64,000 nt of DNA, taken from contig NZ_CP120733.1 in NCBI RefSeq assembly GCF_029542625.1, positions 1,674,001-1,738,000 on the forward strand, given 5' to 3'. The notes under the pieces were generated by a model that was not told the origin of the DNA, searched no databases, and saw only the letters and a list, made by a program, of their open reading frames with translations. Source of the stretch: Tepidibacter hydrothermalis. Its GTDB lineage: Bacteria; Bacillota; Clostridia; Peptostreptococcales; Peptostreptococcaceae. Shown one piece after another: positions 27,648 through 36,919 of this stretch. The stretch's first letter is position 1, and the number at the start of each line of letters is the position of its first letter. Both the position numbers and the translations under genes were made by a program.

Positions 27648-28874
27648 GTGGGAAAAATAAATTTTAGGAACCTTATGCTTACTAACGAACAGCGTAAATA
27701 TTTTGCCATTGATCTCATAGGGGAGGATTGGGATACAGTTGAAATCAAAGCTGGCTACTATGTTGTTTATGATGGTGACATAATACGTAAAGTGATCAGC
27801 TATTATAATGATGATAAGAGACTTGAATATTACGAGAATGATGTTGAAATTCACACAAGAAATAGAGTGATGGTGTTGCCAAAGACGGCTAGAGGTAAGG
27901 AGAAAAAAATAAACTTTACCTCTATTTCTAGTAGAAGTCCCCATGGTATTCAATTTGGTTTTTCAAGTGTTCGTAGCAATAGGAACAAGAACGATCCAGG
28001 TGGTACAAATACGAAAGAACCTGCTAATATTTTTGTAAGAAATACAAAAAATGCTTTAAGTATCCCAATTTGCAACAAAACTTCCGTTATCAGAACTGTT
28101 GAAGAATTTAAAGGATGGGTAGAGGTTTTTATTCGAGATGTCCCAGTAGATTATATGGAAAAGGTAGATAAGGTGAAAAATACACCGCACCAAACCATAA
28201 AATATTACAATGGTGATATATTTCGATTTGAATTTGACTTAGAACATTATGGATTTGGACTAATTATTGGACAAATAAGCAAGATGAAAAAAGAAAAAGT
28301 TATTTTAAAAAATCATGTACTTGCTGAGTGTATGATGGTACCTTTGCTTGTGCGTTGTTACGCCATCAAAACAAAAGATAAAGCTATGCATGTAAAAGAA
28401 ATCACAAAGCATCCATTATTACCTGTTGATATTATGGCTGATAATGGAATTATTTGGGGTACATACGATATTGTGGGAAGTAAGGTTCTTACACAAGAGG
28501 ATATTGAATTTCCATTGCAAATAGGACCTTCGATTAGTTATGGCGATAAAAGCGGGAGGATCTGTTGGGGAATTGGTATGAAAATGATTGAAGAATGGCC
28601 AATTGATTTGGGTGGCGATTACTTAGAAAATAGAAAATATTTAGAAAATGGTGTTGCTATTGGTATAAATGTTGATATAGTAGAGGCACAAATGACCATT
28701 CCTACACTAGCATCATTTAATATTATAGATCTTAAAAACATAGAAGATAAAAGGAAGCTTTTTACCATTTTTGATATTCCTAGAAATATTACATTTGATG
28801 AATTCAATAGAAAATATAACGGTATGACAAAAGAGGAATACGTTAACTATGCAAACAAAAAACGTAGACCATAA
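27648..28874 (+). CDS. Imm26 family immunity-type protein
   Basis: The protein has 408 residues from a GTG start eight bases after AAGGAG. The N-terminal half (about 1-175) is unfamiliar, Arg/Lys-rich in the middle. The C-terminal half holds the Imm26 features: YYNGDIFRFEFDLEHYGFGLIIGQI, a downstream (L/M)VRCYAIKTKD and the closing SGRICWGIGMKMIEEWPIDLGG. Imm26 proteins are known as immunity factors in polymorphic toxin loci. It is longer than the usual single-domain form, and the extra N-terminus may be a second immunity domain. Confidence 0.72.
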   Translation: MGKINFRNLMLTNEQRKYFAIDLIGEDWDTVEIKAGYYVVYDGDIIRKVISYYNDDKRLEYYENDVEIHTRNRVMVLPKTARGKEKKINFTSISSRSPHGIQFGFSSVRSNRNKNDPGGTNTKEPANIFVRNTKNALSIPICNKTSVIRTVEEFKGWVEVFIRDVPVDYMEKVDKVKNTPHQTIKYYNGDIFRFEFDLEHYGFGLIIGQISKMKKEKVILKNHVLAECMMVPLLVRCYAIKTKDKAMHVKEITKHPLLPVDIMADNGIIWGTYDIVGSKVLTQEDIEFPLQIGPSISYGDKSGRICWGIGMKMIEEWPIDLGGDYLENRKYLENGVAIGINVDIVEAQMTIPTLASFNIIDLKNIEDKRKLFTIFDIPRNITFDEFNRKYNGMTKEEYVNYANKKRRP

Positions 28875-29253
28875 AAAATAGAAATAATTAAGATAATATC
28901 ATGGAGAATCTAATTAGATGAGAAGAAAGTTTATAACAAAAAATTTGAAACAACAGTCACAGTTGCAGGTTTTCCAGCTTTAACTGCTTGAAGGTCATTT
29001 CAAGACTCAATAAAATGTCAAGCTAGAATATCCCTTTTCTATATTACCTATAATGGCGACATATACTCTTGTGTTTGTTCAAAAAGAAATGTAGCAAAAA
29101 AATAGGAAACATTTCAAATATTGATGTTGAATTATTATTAACTTTAAACAAATTCAATTCGTTTGTACTTTGAAGACTGTATTAATAATAATTAAAGCTT
29201 ATAAGATCTGATAAGGAAAACTAGTTGGATATTTTTTATAAGAGATTTATGGG
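28875..29253 (+). other. Intergenic debris
   Basis: There is no open frame of note. A tail reading IDVELLLTLNKFNSFVL ends near 29175. No promoter or repeat can be recognised. Confidence 0.3.
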
Positions 29254-29328
29254 GTCTAACGTTCCGCATGTTGACGACATGAGCTATCTTTCCTTGTTTT
29301 TGGCCATGTCGTCAATATGTTGTTATAC
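29254..29328 (-). repeat. attC-like imperfect palindrome
   Basis: Read on the minus strand, GTATAAC (29328-29322) and GTTAGAC (29260-29254) are the outer boxes. ATTGACGACATG and its complement CATGTCGTCAA form an inner stem, with unpaired bases between and a variable loop. Outer GTTRRRY/RYYYAAC-type boxes, an inner stem and a total of 75 bases fit the layout of an integron attC site, placed as expected just downstream of the minus-strand phosphatase gene. A second pairing, GTTTCCGCATG with CATGCGGAAC, overlaps it. Confidence 0.4.
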
Positions 29329-29495
29329 GAAGATGCATGCGGAAACTTGCCTTCTCAAAATTAATCGTGAGTAATTCTTTAACACGTTTTAATTGTGATT
29401 ATTATAACATCAACTACATAGTATGATCATAATCTTTGGTTTTGGTAAAAATACATGTTTTCTCTATCCTGGCTTAACGATTTATTATTCTAGAT

Positions 29496-30024
29496 TTATG
29501 AATTTTCATAAGTAAGTAACCCGCCTTTTTGGACAACAGCTTTTTTAAAATCATAGTCCCCGGGCTTGCCAGTAAAATAATAATTTATTATACGTGCGTT
29601 TGCGGCATGAGTAACAATTAAGACGTTTTTACCCCTATATTTTTCTATAACCATATCGCAGAAATCACAATTTCGTCTCATGAATTCTTTAAAACTTTCA
29701 ACACCCTTATTTCCTATAGTGCACGCTTCCCAAAACAGGCTAAAATAGATTCCAACGTTTCCTCTGTGCCTTCAAACTCACCACAATCTATTTCAGTAAG
29801 TCTATCATCTAGAACGCTTATGCCATTATAGATAATCTCGCAAGCTTGACGTGCTCTTTTTTGGGGCTACTAAAACATACATCAAAGCAAACACTTTTCA
29901 AGTTTTCTGCCTGCAATTTTACTTGCTCTATTCCTGTTTGATTTAACGCAGTTTCTGTACAACCGTTAAATTTCTTAAATAAGTTCCAATCAGTTTCACC
30001 ATGACGCACAAGATATATCATATT
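29496..30024 (-). pseudogene. Histidine phosphatase (phosphoglycerate-mutase-like) gene, frameshifted
   Basis: GGAGGATAC precedes the ATG at 30024, which reads MIYLVRHGETDWNLFKKFNG with the catalytic RHG, then CFDVCFSSPKK. Frames change near 29860 and 29730. The end reads NVLIVTHAANARIINYYFTG, with the second catalytic His in VTHA. All catalytic parts are present but at least two frameshifts separate them. The gene and the attC-like palindrome downstream together look like an integrated cassette. Confidence 0.72.
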
Positions 30025-30069
30025 TGTGTATCCTCCAATTATATAAGTAATATTTTGTACATCTGCCAA

Positions 30070-30526
30070 TTAATATCTAGTTATTATATAGATTTCTGAA
30101 ATATAGCATCACTTTCGCATAGCGTTTTCTTTATGAACCTAGTTCGTTATTTCTGATTATGTAGCTGTATTCACGACATAGGTTTGTGAATATTAACTTA
30201 TAGATAACATATTAAATGTACCATATTTTTCTAATTACCACCACATTATTGGGAGATATTGTATTAGTTTTTGTAAATATAATCTCTATCTAGCTTAGAA
30301 ATTTCTTTTTATAATCATATGCAAATTTTTCAAATTCACAAAAATAGAGTTTGGGATATAAATAATTTTTAATTGTTTTTTAACCCCTTTATTTTCTTCT
30401 TCTAATTTGCTATTTTTCTTTTTAAACTCGCCTTTATTCCCCTATGAAAATTTGAAAGTTCATATGTGATAGATTAAAGGGATTTATTGAATACTGAAGA
30501 CGGATAAAAGCAGACTAGAAGAAATA
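30070..30526 (+). other. AT-rich spacer without genes
   Basis: No open frame, hairpin or known repeat can be supported between the phosphatase relic and R1 copy 6. Confidence 0.35.
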
Positions 30527-30639
30527 GACAAGTTATGCTTGTACTAAAAATAGGGAACACCCCAACAAGAATGTATTTTACATTTAGGAAATAACTATCT
30601 GCTTATTGAGGAAGGAGGCTTAAAATCATCTTCTTTTTT
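30527..30639 (+). repeat. R1 structured repeat, copy 6
   Basis: Head ACAAGTTATGCTTGT, GGGAACACCCC, AATGTATTTTACATT, tail GAAGGAGGCTTAAAATCATCTTC with T6. It opens SMI1 unit B as copy 4 opens unit A. Confidence 0.75.
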
Positions 30640-30877
30640 GTATTTTATAAATAAAAGGAATTAAACTTTAATTTAAATTCATCTTTAGATATCACTGCAA
30701 TATATGGAAAATGTTATATAATAAATGATAAGCTCGTTATTAAATATAATGTGTAAGTTATAGCGTATGACATAATTAAAATAAATTATAAATTTAAAGT
30801 TATTATAAAGAATAATTTTTGATGGGTTAAAGGTTTATAATAACTATATTTTCATGTATACCTGGAGGTTAAAAAAT

Positions 30878-32236
30878 ATGAGTGTTTATAATTATAAAGC
30901 TTTAGTTTATAAATGGAAGCAAATATTAGATAAGGTTAAAGTATTTGGAGGAGAGGCAAGAGAACTTGTAATTGAACCACCATCAACAAAAGAAGAAATA
31001 GAAAATAAAGAGAAAATTCTTGGATTCTCTTTGCCTATTTCTTTTAAAAAAATTCTATTGAATTTTTCAAGACACGTAGAATTTAATTGGTATCTTCCTG
31101 AAGATGTAAATCTACCTAATGAATTTAGAGAAATATTTTCTGGTGAAATTTGTTGGAGTTTAGAATGGATTGAAGATTTAAACCCTTTGGTCAAAGAACT
31201 TGAATCGTATGATGGAGAAGAATGTGAATTAAAAAATAAGCTTCAATTTTATAAAGTAGGGAACGGAGATATATTAGCTTTTGATATGGAAGAAGATAAA
31301 GAACAAAGTATTGTATATTGGAGTCATGAAGAAGGTGAAATATTTTTTATTGCTGATTCTTTTATTACATATCTTGAAAAAGTTACTGAGTTATATGGAA
31401 TAGGAACTGAAATATGGCAAATGGAACCTTTTTTAGATGAGAAAGGATTGAATTCAAATAGTTCAGAATCAAATAGATGGAAAAATTGGTTTAATACTTT
31501 TTCTGATATTTGTTTTGATGAAGGAAGAAATGATTTAGAAAGCCTAATTAAATATATAGAATTTCATGGACAAATAAAAGAGAAAGAAATTAAAGTTCTT
31601 AAAAGTTATGATAAAAATTTATTATTTAAAAAAGTATTAGAAAGATTAAAAATAGTAGACGATTGTCAAAAAGAAATTTTGTATAAAATTATTGGAGAAG
31701 TATTAGGGATTTGTTCTGCTGATTGGGTAAGATATCTTTGGAAAAATGATAATGAAATCGATTCGGTGTTTAGGTCGTATCTTACTTCTAGATGTTTACC
31801 TCGAGATGAAGGATTATCTAGAGTTATAGCATATGTTGAAGGTATGTTCAATGATAAAATAAAAGATTATGAAGCGAAGCGTCATTTATGTTATTTTAAA
31901 GAGAATAGAGTAATTAGCTGGATAAAAAATTACATTTCCAATTCTACTACCAAAGATCAGTGGTATGAGTTATATGCTTGTTCACAACCTACATGGGAAG
32001 ACATAGAAGAATGGTTATATTTAGGAGGTAGGTATGGATTAATAGTGTTAAATGCACTAGAATATATGGTTAATTCGTGCACATCTTTACACATAAAAGG
32101 TGAATATAAAATTATTAATCCACCTAGTAGAGAAGAAATTATTTGTATATTAAAAAAAATAAAGAATGAAGAGATATTAAAATCTAAGAAAAGAATATAC
32201 GATAGACTAATAGAAGAGATAGATCTAATTATATAG
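30878..32236 (+). CDS. SMI1/KNR4 family (SUKH) immunity-type protein, copy B
   Basis: The protein has 452 residues, co-linear with the protein at 24252 without gaps; the two differ at scattered positions only (for example LGLSLPISFKEIL versus LGFSLPISFKKIL). The ribosome site, start and 240-base leader are also conserved. Changes are spread through both halves, with no stop or frameshift, so both copies appear maintained. The SMI1 domain is at about 25-185, with an unassigned helical C-terminus. Confidence 0.85.
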   Translation: MSVYNYKALVYKWKQILDKVKVFGGEARELVIEPPSTKEEIENKEKILGFSLPISFKKILLNFSRHVEFNWYLPEDVNLPNEFREIFSGEICWSLEWIEDLNPLVKELESYDGEECELKNKLQFYKVGNGDILAFDMEEDKEQSIVYWSHEEGEIFFIADSFITYLEKVTELYGIGTEIWQMEPFLDEKGLNSNSSESNRWKNWFNTFSDICFDEGRNDLESLIKYIEFHGQIKEKEIKVLKSYDKNLLFKKVLERLKIVDDCQKEILYKIIGEVLGICSADWVRYLWKNDNEIDSVFRSYLTSRCLPRDEGLSRVIAYVEGMFNDKIKDYEAKRHLCYFKENRVISWIKNYISNSTTKDQWYELYACSQPTWEDIEEWLYLGGRYGLIVLNALEYMVNSCTSLHIKGEYKIINPPSREEIICILKKIKNEEILKSKKRIYDRLIEEIDLII

Positions 32237-32295
32237 AAATGCAGGATATTTAGATAAATTTATATAGAATAAGAAGTTAAGGAGACTAAGTTTTT

Positions 32296-32565
32296 ATGGG
32301 TAGAAAATCATTATTTGAGATGGTTAATGAGGTTAAAGATGAAGATTCATTTTTACTTTTTATTAAAGCTTTAAGTAAAGGATAGAGTACATTTTGTCAA
32401 TAAAAAAGTAAATGATGAATGGCAAAACGAAACAATTGAAATATTCTTGGAAGCAGCACATGAGTGGGGAGAAACATCAAAATCTGGATTGGAATTCTAT
32501 GATAAGCCAGATAATGCATGGAAAAGATGTGCCCAGATATTATATATGGGGAAAATATATGAGTA
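32296..32565 (+). pseudogene. DUF7660-like gene with single-base frameshift
   Basis: It reads MGRKSLFEMVNEVKDEDSFLLFIKALSK; an extra G near 32381 closes the frame. The next frame continues DRVHFVNKKVNDEWQNETIE, then IFLEAAHEWGETSKSGLEFY and NAWKRCAQILYMGKIYE. The intact gene at 40262 (minus strand) has the same order of motifs. It starts 59 bases after SMI1 copy B and may have been its operon partner. Confidence 0.7.
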
Positions 32566-32748
32566 AACTATTTTGTGCTTGAGGCGGATTTATAGTGCTA
32601 TCATATAAATTAGAAAATTTATAAACTATTATTTATTAAAGACTATATAAATGAGAGAAAAATGAGAATGCATTTTGAGATACTATAACTAGACTTACAG
32701 AGATGCTTAAAAACTTATTTTGTGAAGATGGACTAATATTGAAAAAAT

Positions 32749-32997
32749 ATGCCACATGATACTGACGCTATTATGGAGTTATTTGAAGATTATAATAAAG
32801 AATATGAAGATTGGAAAGGAATTAAAAAAATAACTTATATATTGAAAAAAGAACTTGGGTTTACATTAAAGGAAATTCAAGAAATAAAAGCTAAATTTCC
32901 AAATGAATTAATAGACGGAACAAAAAGTGAAATTGCTAGGATTAATAATATTTTAATCAAAAAAGGGATAAGAAGTATATATGTCAAAAGAATATAG
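32749..32997 (+). CDS. Small hypothetical protein or fragment
   Basis: There are 82 residues: ITYILKKELGFTLKEIQEIKAKFPNELIDGTKSEIARINNILIKKGIRSIYVKRI. The second half has the rhythm of a ribosomal L7/L12-like C-terminal fold (helix, P..(L/I)..G.K.E, helix, strand). There is no ribosome site before the ATG, so it may be a fragment of a longer immunity-type gene. Confidence 0.4.
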   Translation: MPHDTDAIMELFEDYNKEYEDWKGIKKITYILKKELGFTLKEIQEIKAKFPNELIDGTKSEIARINNILIKKGIRSIYVKRI

Positions 32998-33124
32998 CTA
33001 TATAATCTATAAGCTTATTACTGTATAATACAATAGAATTATGAGTGCAAATAAAATTAAGAATTTTATAGAGATAAATGGATACAGAAGATGATTTGAA
33101 TTTGCTGTATGAGAGGTGAGGTTG

Positions 33125-33577
33125 TTGAATTCAATTCAAGCAAAAATAATTACAACAGAATGTGTGGATGATGAATATTTAATGATATTCGTGGATGGGA
33201 TAAGACTGGATAAATGGCTTGTAAATATACTTGGTAATAATGACTTCTTAAATTTAATTCCTACTTGGCTAGGCTGGCTTTTAGACTTAAAAGAACAGGA
33301 GTATGTATGGAGAAAGACAAGCTTATGTGAATGTGAAACAACTATATTACCTATTCTTGTATGTCCAGATGATTTAGATTTTTCTTGTATAGTAGTTGTA
33401 TGCGAGGTAGAATATATTAACACTTTAGTACAGTGGAAGAGGATAGGTATAGATAGAACAGTATTTCCAACGTATATTGGAAAAGATATCGAATGGTTTG
33501 AAAATATTCCTTTGCTTGAGTTTTCACGAAATCAATATGAAAACTGTATTAATAAGTTTATAAAGAGTCTGGATTAA
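33125..33577 (+). CDS. Hypothetical protein in immunity array
   Basis: The protein has 150 residues from a TTG start six bases after GAGGTG. It contains FLNLIPTWLGWLLDLKEQEYVW, ILPILVCPDDLDFSCIVVVCEVEY and WKRIGIDRT, an alpha/beta protein with Trp-rich turns. I know no function. Its size, lone occurrence and location fit an immunity protein. Confidence 0.6.
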   Translation: MNSIQAKIITTECVDDEYLMIFVDGIRLDKWLVNILGNNDFLNLIPTWLGWLLDLKEQEYVWRKTSLCECETTILPILVCPDDLDFSCIVVVCEVEYINTLVQWKRIGIDRTVFPTYIGKDIEWFENIPLLEFSRNQYENCINKFIKSLD

Positions 33578-33991
33578 ACTAATCTTTAAATCACCTTTTA
33601 TTCAATTATTATTAGTATTTAGCACTATTATGCTAAAATAGATTTTTAATTATTCTAGAAGAGAGGGTAGAATGATAGAACATCTAAATATGTTAGATGA
33701 AATACTAAAATGTGTATTATATACTTATTTATTATACTAAAGTGATTAGAACATTAGCTGAATTTGGCATTATATATAGAGTTGATAAATATAAAAATAT
33801 TACAAATTAATCTAGCTATATTACTATAAAAGATAATGTAGTTGAACAGAAGAAAAATATAGAATACTATTATGGGGAAATATAATAATAGATGAGTATA
33901 TACAGTTTAATAAAGTTTTATGACTTAATTAGATTATATAAATAGAATATCTAGCCGTTAAATATAAAAATTTATAGTTAGGAGAAATAGT
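33578..33991 (+). other. Spacer with gene debris
   Basis: GAGAGGGTAGA precedes an ATG at about 33672 that reads MIEHLNMLDEILKCVLYTYLLY and stops. More short fragments follow to 33885. No intact gene is present. Confidence 0.35.
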
Positions 33992-34372
33992 ATGAATCTA
34001 TTACCATTAAAAATATCATCAGGATTTGCAGTTTGCTACAATAAATTTTATGATGTTGAACCTATAGTATCAAAAGATAGTAAATCATTTATAGAAAATT
34101 GGAGTTATTTTACTGAAGATATTTTGCAAATTACAAAGATGGAACTTAAAAATGGTCATTGGTATATACCTGATGAAAATTATATTTTAATTGATTTAGG
34201 ATGGTATCCAGATAGTAGTTCAGATGGAGAATATGTTTTATTATTAGTAAAAGTGGATGAAGAACATAATTGGAAAGAATTAAAAGAAAAAAGATCGAGA
34301 GATAGCTTTGAGATAAAAGAAACTTTAGAAACTTGGATGCAACAAATATCAACAAAAAATATTACATACTAA
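33992..34372 (+). CDS. Hypothetical immunity-type protein
   Basis: The protein has 126 residues with TAGGAG ahead of the ATG. FYDVEPIVSKDSKSFIENWSYFTEDILQI and YILIDLGWYPDSSSDGEYVLLLVK suggest a compact alpha/beta fold. The family is not recognised. R1 copy 7 follows 131 bases after the stop. Confidence 0.6.
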   Translation: MNLLPLKISSGFAVCYNKFYDVEPIVSKDSKSFIENWSYFTEDILQITKMELKNGHWYIPDENYILIDLGWYPDSSSDGEYVLLLVKVDEEHNWKELKEKRSRDSFEIKETLETWMQQISTKNITY

Positions 34373-34502
34373 ATTTATTAGTCTATAGATTTAAAGTGAA
34401 ATACACTTATGAGGGTCATAACTATGTGATAGTATGAAAGTGCTTTGGAGTACATATGAACGAAAAACTTAGAATAATATATAATAAATATAAATTATAA
34501 TT

Positions 34503-34620
34503 GGACAAGTCATGCTTGTACAATCAATGGGGCACACCTCGATAAGAATGCGGTATGCATTTCAAAAATAATTACCTGCTTATGAGAAGAAAGAGGATGG
34601 TTAGAGCATTCTCTTTTTTA
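34503..34620 (+). repeat. R1 structured repeat, copy 7
   Basis: Head ACAAGTCATGCTTGT, GGGGCACACCTC, perfect third hairpin AATGCGGTATGCATT, tail AGAGGATGGTTAGAGCATTCTCT with T6. An R2 motif follows at 34698-34719. Confidence 0.78.
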
Positions 34621-34939
34621 GTATGACTATTTATAAAAACATATGTGAATATTAAAATGTATAGAACTTTAATAAAATATTATTTAGAATTATTAGAGGT
34701 GAACAGTATCATAAGTAAAAAACAAAAAAAATTTTAAATTCTTTTAACTCTAGCTATAGTAATGGAGTCACTTGCGAAATGTGTCGTAAATATATCTGTA
34801 TCACAAGGAAAAACAAATTAATTGAAGAATATAGTATTGAGATAATAGTTTAGTTAATTCATCAAATAAGAGAATTAAACAATATGTTAAGTTGTTTAGT
34901 TAGCCAAAATTAAAAACTAGGAAAGAGGGGGGATTGTAG

Positions 34940-35926
34940 ATGAAAAATTTTAAGGTATCATTAATTTTAATTTTGATAATTGTATTCTGTATAGGATGTA
35001 AGCAAAGCAATATTTCAACAGATATGAATAATTTGAATGAAAAAACTAATACTTCGATGAGTGCGGTGAACTGGACTAATAAAGCTAGTATGATAAATCC
35101 TAGATGGCGTCATCAAGTAGTTTCAATGAATGGAAAAATATATGCCATTGGAGGAAACAGTAATGATAAAGTGGTCAATTTGATGGAGGAATATGAAGTA
35201 GAAAAAGATAAATGGACAGCCAAAGCTAATATGCTTACAGCTAAATCACAACATAGAGCAGTGACATTAAATGGCAAGATATATGTTACAGGAGGACGAG
35301 ATGATGACTTTTTTATGATAGATACAGTAGAAGAGTATGATCCGGTTAAAGATACGTGGACAGCTAAAGCTAGTATGCTTAATAAAAGAATGCTTCATGG
35401 AGTAGTTCAAGTAAATGGCAAAATATATGTTATGGGTGGAATGGATGGAAGTGGAATGTTCACAAATACAGTAGAGGAGTATGATCCAACTACAGATACA
35501 TGGACTACTAAAGCTAGTATGCCTACTGCTAGAAGTGAGTTTGGAGCGATAACTGTAAATGGCAAGATATATGTTATTGGTGGGATGAATAGTAAATTTA
35601 AAACAACTGGAGTAGTAGAGGAATATAATCCAACTACAGATACATGGGCAACTAAAGCTAATATGCCTTCCAAAAGAAAAGATATTGGAATAACAACTGT
35701 AAACGGAAAGATATACGTTATTGGTGGTTGGGATGAGAACAAGGTACTTAATATAATAGAAGAATACGATATTGAAAAAGACACATGGAAAATCAAAAAA
35801 AATATGCCTATCGCAAAATCTAGTCATGGAGTAGTAACAGTAGATAAGAAAACATATGTTGTTGGTGGGCTTATTATTGGCGAAGGAGAAACAAATAAAG
35901 TGGAAGAGTTTACTTTATTTGATTAA
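34940..35926 (+). CDS. Kelch-repeat lipoprotein
   Basis: The protein has 328 residues. A signal peptide with lipobox CIGC leads to a Ser/Thr/Asn linker and six Kelch repeats (from about residue 46 to 325), each with W.(T/A).KA.M...R..H/G...VNGKIYV(I/M)GG and a VEEYDP closing strand. It is therefore a surface-anchored six-bladed propeller. Such lipoproteins bind glycans or proteins outside the cell. Adjacent repeats are very alike, pointing to recent internal duplication. AGAGGGGGGA precedes the ATG. Confidence 0.87.
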   Translation: MKNFKVSLILILIIVFCIGCKQSNISTDMNNLNEKTNTSMSAVNWTNKASMINPRWRHQVVSMNGKIYAIGGNSNDKVVNLMEEYEVEKDKWTAKANMLTAKSQHRAVTLNGKIYVTGGRDDDFFMIDTVEEYDPVKDTWTAKASMLNKRMLHGVVQVNGKIYVMGGMDGSGMFTNTVEEYDPTTDTWTTKASMPTARSEFGAITVNGKIYVIGGMNSKFKTTGVVEEYNPTTDTWATKANMPSKRKDIGITTVNGKIYVIGGWDENKVLNIIEEYDIEKDTWKIKKNMPIAKSSHGVVTVDKKTYVVGGLIIGEGETNKVEEFTLFD

Positions 35927-36002
35927 AATATATCATATAGTATATACGAGGAGTAGTTTTAAAAATCACATTAGATTTCTCAATACAGAAAGAAGTTAAA
36001 TA

Positions 36003-36056
36003 AAAAGCACCTTCAGGAAGTATGTTTTAAATATACTTTTCTAGAAGGTGCTTTTA
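36003..36056 (+). terminator. Terminator of the Kelch gene
   Basis: AAAGCACCTTC (about 36004-36014) pairs with GAAGGTGCTTT (36044-36054); an inner AGTATG..ATACTT pairing extends it and a T run follows. Confidence 0.75.
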
Positions 36057-36099
36057 TACTTTCTATATAAATCAACTAAGTTATTTAACATAGGCTAAA

Positions 36100-36252
36100 A
36101 ATAAAATAATAGATTTAAAAAAACAAGGATTAAAAACAGAACCAGCTTTTTCACAGATTTTAAAACTAAAAGGTAATCCATACGAAGAACTTTTATTATT
36201 TGAACAATATGATGATGAGAAATTACTAGAAAAAATAAATTATATAGATTAG
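36100..36252 (+). pseudogene. C-terminal fragment of an unknown gene
   Basis: It reads [20 protein letters not shown] then [20 protein letters not shown] and a stop at 36250. It has no start and is not recognised. From 36253 to 36550 no gene is seen; a TTTGCCATGGCTTTT block at about 36486 also precedes R1 at 44105 and 50333. Confidence 0.35.
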
Positions 36253-36552
36253 TTTAAGATTATTTTTGTATCTAGGAGTAAATAAAAAATATAGCAAAAA
36301 TTTAATGTAAAATAATTAATTGAATCAATAAAAAAGAACTTTATACTAGGTTATCTTTTGTTTTATAATACAGAGTTTGTATTGTGATTCAATACAATAT
36401 TGTACTTTCTCCTTTATATTAAACAAAATATATTTTAAATATTTAACTTCTTATTATCATATATGTTGGATTATTCTATGAATTTTGCCATGGCTTTTGT
36501 TTGTGGTGAAATATAGAAAATTGATTTGAGCATAGAATTATTAGAAAAAATG

Positions 36553-36662
36553 GACAATCTATGCTTGTACCACTAATGGGGCACACCCCAAGAAGAATAC
36601 TTTTTATGTTTTAAATATAACTACCTGCTTATTAAGGAAGGAGACTGAGAGTCTCCTTTTTA
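36553..36662 (+). repeat. R1 structured repeat, copy 8
   Basis: The head is altered on one side (ACAATCTATGCTTGT), the second hairpin is perfect (GGGGCACACCCC), and the tail is AAGGAGACTGAGAGTCTCCTTTTT, a perfect stem. An R2 motif follows at 36736-36766 (GGTGAACCGTACCACAAG). Confidence 0.75.
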
Positions 36663-36919
36663 AATTTTAGTCATTAACATATATGAGTATATTGAAGCAT
36701 AGAACATTAATAAGTAAGTATTTAGAATTAACAAAGGTGAACCGTACCACAAGTAAGGGAGGTTTTCATAAAATAAACGTATCAATGAGGTTAATGATGA
36801 ACTAAAACCATTTTGCATGTTGATATATCAAATGAAAGAATATAATTGGAATTACAAAGCAGCGATTAATAGCTATTTTATTTGAAGTGTAACATGAGTC
36901 ACTTTTGTACGGGCTTATC

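Noticed and set aside
35267-35827. Long minus-strand frame opposite the Kelch gene
   Set aside because: It mirrors the repeat pattern of the Kelch gene, has no ribosome site and its protein is compositionally odd. It is a shadow of the plus-strand repeats.
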